From the NCBI GenBank assembly GCA_946479855.1, contig CAMLHL010000090.1, forward strand, positions 1-9,573: a stretch of 9,573 nucleotides of DNA, written 5' to 3'. Positions 7,522 through 9,573 of the stretch are shown in pieces; within the stretch, counting starts at the first letter, position 1; every line of letters begins with the position of its first letter. Position numbers and translations under genes: made by a program. The notes beneath the pieces are model-generated. The model searched no databases, had not been told where the DNA came from, and was given only the letters and a program-made list of their open reading frames with translations. This DNA comes from an uncultured Pseudomonadota bacterium. Its GTDB lineage: Bacteria; Pseudomonadota; Gammaproteobacteria; Burkholderiales; Rhodocyclaceae.

Positions 7522-8258
7522 TTCATCCACTGATTGATCGAGGAAAGTTGCGCGGAATGCGTCAGGTCGATCTGCAATGGCGTGATCGACACAAAGCCCC
7601 GTTCGATGGCATTGAAATCGGTTCCCGGGCCGGCATCGGCCGCTGCTCCGGCGGCCCCGACCCAATAGACCGTTTCTTTGCGCGGCGAAATCATTTTGAC
7701 AACCGGCTCGGCCTTGTGACGTCGTCCCAGACGGGTCACCTCCATACCCTTCAACTCGGCATGGGGAATATCCGGAACATTGACATTCAGCAGCACCGGC
7801 TCCGTGATCGGATTACGAATGAAACGCTCAACCATTTGACGAGCCACCAGTCCGGCCGAAGCAAAATTATTGCCTTCTGGACTGGTCATTGAAATGGCAA
7901 TCGAGGGAATACCGAGCAAATAACCTTCGGTCGCTGCCGCCACGGTTCCTGAATAAATCGTGTCGTCGCCCATATTGGCACCGAGATTGATACCGGAAAC
8001 AATAATATCCGGCAATTCATCCAGCATGCCCGTGACCGCCAAATGGACGCAATCAGTAGGCGTGCCATTCACGAAATAAAAACCATTGGCAGCCTTTTTA
8101 AGCAGCAATGGCCGATCCAGCGTCAGCGAATTACTAGCCCCGCTGCGATTCTGTTCAGGCGCAACGACAACAATCTCGCCAAGCCCGTGCAAAGCCTCGG
8201 CCAACGCTGCCAGGCCGGGAGCAAAATAACCATCGTCGTTACTGAGCAGAATTCGCAT
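7518..8258 (-). CDS. surE: 5'/3'-nucleotidase SurE
   Basis: This stationary-phase survival enzyme is a metal-dependent phosphatase that hydrolyses nucleoside 5'- and 3'-monophosphates and short polyphosphate. The 246-residue protein matches the family length. The N-terminal [10 protein letters not shown] carries the metal ligands Asp8 and Asp9. Ser39 lies in [11 protein letters not shown], and Asn91 in [13 protein letters not shown] completes the site. [11 protein letters not shown] and [15 protein letters not shown] are the expected C-terminal segments. The ATG at 8258 begins only 3 nt after the hns stop and has no strong Shine-Dalgarno, so translation is likely coupled to hns. Its stop overlaps the pcm GTG start (GTGA). 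SurE and Pcm are classic operon partners upstream of nlpD-rpoS. Confidence 0.96.
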   Translation of the reverse strand: MRILLSNDDGYFAPGLAALAEALHGLGEIVVVAPEQNRSGASNSLTLDRPLLLKKAANGFYFVNGTPTDCVHLAVTGMLDELPDIIVSGINLGANMGDDTIYSGTVAAATEGYLLGIPSIAISMTSPEGNNFASAGLVARQMVERFIRNPITEPVLLNVNVPDIPHAELKGMEVTRLGRRHKAEPVVKMISPRKETVYWVGAAGAAADAGPGTDFNAIERGFVSITPLQIDLTHSAQLSSINQWMK

Positions 8259-8261
8259 TGA

Positions 8262-8579
8262 TCAGACCAGCAGATTATCCAGGCTATTACCATCCGCCAG
8301 CCAGGCCTCGACCCACTTAGGCTTGCGGCCGCGACCGGTCCATTCGAGCTCCGGGTTTTGCGGGTGGCGATATTTAACCTTGACCTTATTGCCACCGACA
8401 GCCTTTACCTTGGCTTCCTTGCCGAGCAATTCCTCTATGGCATAACCGCGAGATTTGGCAAAGGCCCGCACCTCGTTCAAAATGCTGATCTTTTCCTGAG
8501 CTTCACGGCGTTTAATTTCGGCCGGAATTTGCTGTTGCAAATCACGCAACTGGGAAACGGACAAAATCGACAAATCCAT
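8262..8579 (-). CDS. hns: H-NS family histone-like nucleoid-structuring protein
   Basis: A 105-residue H-NS-type protein that binds AT-rich DNA, oligomerises and silences genes. The N-terminal half (about 5-58) is an alpha-helical oligomerisation region rich in Gln/Glu/Arg/Leu. The C-terminal DNA-binding domain (about 68-105) contains KYRHPQNPELEWTGRGRKPKWV, with the minor-groove-binding R-G-R core at 83-85, and ends AWLADGNSLDNLLV, as in betaproteobacterial H-NS proteins. The start at 8579 is supported by a strong AGGAGG at 8585-8590, 5 nt away. It is the promoter-proximal gene of an operon with surE, pcm, nlpD and rpoS and has its own clear promoter. The promoter lies in AT-rich DNA, so autoregulation is plausible. 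Many related genomes carry several H-NS paralogues; which one this is cannot be told from the window. Confidence 0.93.
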   Translation of the reverse strand: MDLSILSVSQLRDLQQQIPAEIKRREAQEKISILNEVRAFAKSRGYAIEELLGKEAKVKAVGGNKVKVKYRHPQNPELEWTGRGRKPKWVEAWLADGNSLDNLLV

Positions 8580-8584
8580 GATTA

Positions 8585-8590
8585 CCTCCT
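8585..8590 (-). promoter_or_regulatory. Strong ribosome-binding site of hns
   Basis: AGGAGG on the minus strand ends 5 nt before the hns ATG. It is the only near-perfect Shine-Dalgarno in this operon. The downstream genes surE and rpoS have none that is obvious, which fits coupled translation from this entry point. Confidence 0.8.
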
Positions 8591-8609
8591 TGTTTAAATG
8601 CGTGGCAAT

Positions 8610-8638
8610 AATTTAATTTGTCTTTATCTATTAATCAA
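8610..8638 (-). promoter_or_regulatory. Sigma-70-like promoter of the hns-surE-pcm-nlpD-rpoS operon
   Basis: On the minus strand TTGATT (8633-8638) and TAAATT (8610-8615) are separated by exactly 17 nt and each matches the consensus at four of six positions. Transcription would start near 8603, giving a leader of about 24 nt containing the AGGAGG ribosome-binding site. The whole element is AT-rich, a preferred substrate for H-NS, so negative autoregulation is a reasonable inference. It lies directly downstream of an orphan terminator (8649-8669) that would insulate it from upstream transcription. Confidence 0.6.
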
Positions 8639-8648
8639 CGCAAAAATT

Positions 8649-8669
8649 AAAAAAACCGGCGAAGGCCGG
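8649..8669 (-). terminator. Rho-independent terminator upstream of hns
   Basis: Read on the minus strand, CCGGC and GCCGG form a perfect 5-bp GC-only stem with loop CTTC (8656-8669), followed by seven T (complement of the A run 8649-8655). The orientation ends a transcript arriving from the right, about 10 nt before the hns -35 element. No gene that it would serve is evident between here and the tRNA-Pro, which has its own terminator, so the transcript it ends is unknown (possibly a small RNA). Confidence 0.7.
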
Positions 8670-8671
8670 CC

Positions 8672-9488
8672 ATTTAATCCATTCAGACTCGAAGACACCA
8701 CCACTCGCCACAACCTCGCGGATTTACCTAGGATTTCAGCCCAGCCGCGCTACGCTTGCCCAGCAACTTTTTTGGATGATACACGCCCAACCAAGCAAAG
8801 AAAAGAGACGCCACCCTTCCGCTCTCATCCGCTTATTTAAACACCCATGACACAGCCCCAGAACATCCATATAGCATCATCAAGGCAGATGATTATGGCG
8901 TTATTTTTTCGAACAGACGCCTATTTCAGCAATTGGAATGCTGGAGTCAAAGACGGACAAAAAGACCAACGCCACTTATTTTGGTCTAAATTATTTGCAC
9001 ATCTCATATTCTACTTTTAACCCTAAGGCACGGAGAAGAAGAAAACTCGGGCATTTTGGAGGCGCTCCGGGGCAGACCTCAACATACTCAGTTTTACATA
9101 TAGCTCGCGGATTATTCTCCCAATTAGTCTGCAAGCAACACCAACTTAGGTTTGCATGAAAGGCAACGCCACGCTGAAGTACTTGGTTTTTGAACCATTT
9201 CTTCACGGGGTATTAGCAAGCCATCGTCGCTACCTCTGTCGAAGCAAGAAGACGCCGCCGGAGGCCAGATCGATGAAATTAGAAAAATCCACTTTATCGG
9301 GGCCATTTTGCTGTTTATGCTTGACCAATCAACTTAGCCAAGCCGTCGCACCCAAACCCCCTCGGACTTAAAGCCGCGTTGAAACCGAATGAATCAAGGC
9401 GGGAGAATGCTTGATGAACCCAAGGGCCAAAAAATGACAATGATTTAACAATGCCAATTTTAGAGCAGCGCTCAGTCGGCCGGAAATG
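8672..9488. other. AT-rich interval without a supportable gene
   Basis: About 800 bases between the hns upstream terminator and the tRNA-Pro terminator are visibly richer in A and T than the flanking genes. Open frames here are short (at most about 73 codons), lie on both strands over the same bases, have no convincing ribosome-binding sites and resemble no protein I recognise. Examples are 8938-9159 plus (73 residues), 9156-9371 plus (71) and 8991-9206 minus (71, GTG start). I see one terminator-like hairpin (8959-8987) and a weak promoter-like pair (8776-8804 minus). The interval borders the 3' end of a tRNA gene, a common integration site, so it may be a decayed remnant of acquired DNA; no direct repeat of the tRNA end was found in it. 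Confidence 0.6.
8959..8987 (-). terminator. Terminator-like hairpin in the AT-rich interval
   Basis: AGACCAA and TTGGTCT (8963-8969 and 8981-8987) form a perfect 7-bp inverted repeat with an 11-nt loop. On the minus strand the second arm runs directly into a T run (complement of the A run at 8959-8963). This has the form of a rho-independent terminator for leftward transcription, but the stem has only three GC pairs and the loop is long, so it would be weak. It begins 3 nt after the stop of the doubtful 71-codon minus-strand frame 8991-9206. Confidence 0.35.
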
Positions 9489-9511
9489 AAAAAGGCCACT
9501 CGAAAGTGGCC
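9489..9511 (-). terminator. Rho-independent terminator of tRNA-Pro
   Basis: On the minus strand GGCCACT, loop TTCG and AGTGGCC form a perfect 7-bp stem with a stable UUCG-type tetraloop (9494-9511), followed by five T (9489-9493 as A). It lies 17 nt beyond the CCA end of the tRNA, in the correct orientation. Confidence 0.88.
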
Positions 9512-9528
9512 TAACTCATTGATTCAAT

Positions 9529-9573
9529 TGGTCGGGGCGGCGGGATTCGAACTCGCGACCCCTTGCACCCCAT
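9529..9573 (-). tRNA. tRNA-Pro (anticodon GGG), 3' part, cut by the window edge
   Basis: The 45 bases visible on the minus strand are the 3' portion of a tRNA: T33 is at 9572 and the GGG anticodon at 9571-9569. The 3' half of the anticodon stem GCAAG follows (9566-9562), then a short variable loop. The T arm has a TTCGAAT loop (9551-9545), then the acceptor strand CGCCCCG (9539-9533), discriminator A and encoded CCA (9531-9529). The acceptor strand, discriminator A and the ATGGGGTG anticodon region closely resemble bacterial tRNA-Pro(GGG). An oddity is an apparent A-C mismatch in the T stem, base 9553 (A52) opposite 9543 (C62). The 5' half lies outside the window. Confidence 0.85.

Noticed and set aside
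7522..7665. N-terminal extension of pcm into surE
   Set aside because: The added residues do not fit the methyltransferase family, while the GTG at 7521 forms a GTGA overlap with the surE stop.
8598..8840. 80-codon open frame on the plus strand upstream of hns
   Set aside because: It runs across the hns promoter and the orphan terminator, has no ribosome-binding site and no recognisable similarity.
9230..9328. Minus-strand open stretch of 32 codons from a TTG, with a plausible-looking peptide containing DKVDFSNFIDLASGGVF
   Set aside because: No ATG or GTG start, no ribosome-binding site and too short to assign; it may be a relic of a longer gene but I cannot show it.
8938..9371. Two plus-strand frames (73 and 71 codons) joined by an ATGA overlap
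   Set aside because: The overlap resembles a gene pair, but neither has a Shine-Dalgarno or a recognisable domain, and the chance of such an overlap in a gene-poor stretch is not small.
9393..9415. Inverted repeat ATCAAG/CTTGAT with an 11-nt loop
   Set aside because: Only 6 bp, AT-rich and with no T run or neighbouring gene; likely chance.
8672..9573. Searched for a CRISPR array, IS terminal repeats or a direct repeat of the tRNA 3' end (att site)
   Set aside because: No regularly spaced repeats, transposase motif or second copy of the tRNA end were visible.

Overview
The window looks like a chromosomal segment of a Betaproteobacterium, probably of the Rhodocyclales (Dechloromonas/Azonexus/Azoarcus-like). 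The reasons are the high GC content of the genes, the surE-pcm-nlpD-rpoS gene order typical of Beta- and Gammaproteobacteria, a short H-NS-family protein with the TGRGRKPKW-type DNA-binding loop, and a CCA-encoding tRNA-Pro. The order-level assignment is inferred from protein flavour, not from a database search.

Layout. (1) Bases 1-44, minus strand: the first 14 codons of a gene that leaves the window, probably a histone-deacetylase-family (AcuC-like) amidohydrolase. (2) Bases 45-163: a short divergent promoter region. (3) Bases 164-5047, plus strand: a compact four-gene operon, MoxR-type AAA+ ATPase, DUF58 membrane protein, TgpA-type membrane transglutaminase, and MltB-type lytic transglycosylase. 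Adjacent genes are 5 nt apart or share a 4-nt ATGA overlap. (4) Bases 5010-8579, minus strand: a five-gene operon transcribed hns-surE-pcm-nlpD-rpoS, with a 3-nt gap and then three successive 4-nt stop/start overlaps. rpoS and mltB converge and their coding ends overlap by 38 bp. (5) Bases 8580-9488: a comparatively AT-rich stretch holding the hns promoter, an orphan rho-independent terminator just upstream of it, a second terminator-like hairpin, and about 800 bp with no gene that I can defend. (6) Bases 9489-9573, minus strand: a terminator and the 3' part of a tRNA-Pro(GGG) cut by the window edge.

Functionally the two operons face each other and both act largely on the cell envelope and stress survival. 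The plus-strand operon pairs a chaperone-like ATPase/DUF58 pair with a periplasmic transglutaminase-like protease and a murein hydrolase. The minus-strand operon contains a nucleoid protein, two stationary-phase maintenance enzymes (SurE nucleotidase, Pcm protein-repair methyltransferase), a catalytically degenerate LytM-domain amidase activator (NlpD) and the stationary-phase sigma factor.

Most of the window is well-known gene content. The unusual aspects are organisational: an H-NS-family gene heading a fully overlapping rpoS operon, the 38-bp antisense overlap of mltB and rpoS, and an unexplained AT-rich interval with orphan terminators beside a tRNA gene. I did not find convincing evidence for a wholly new system.
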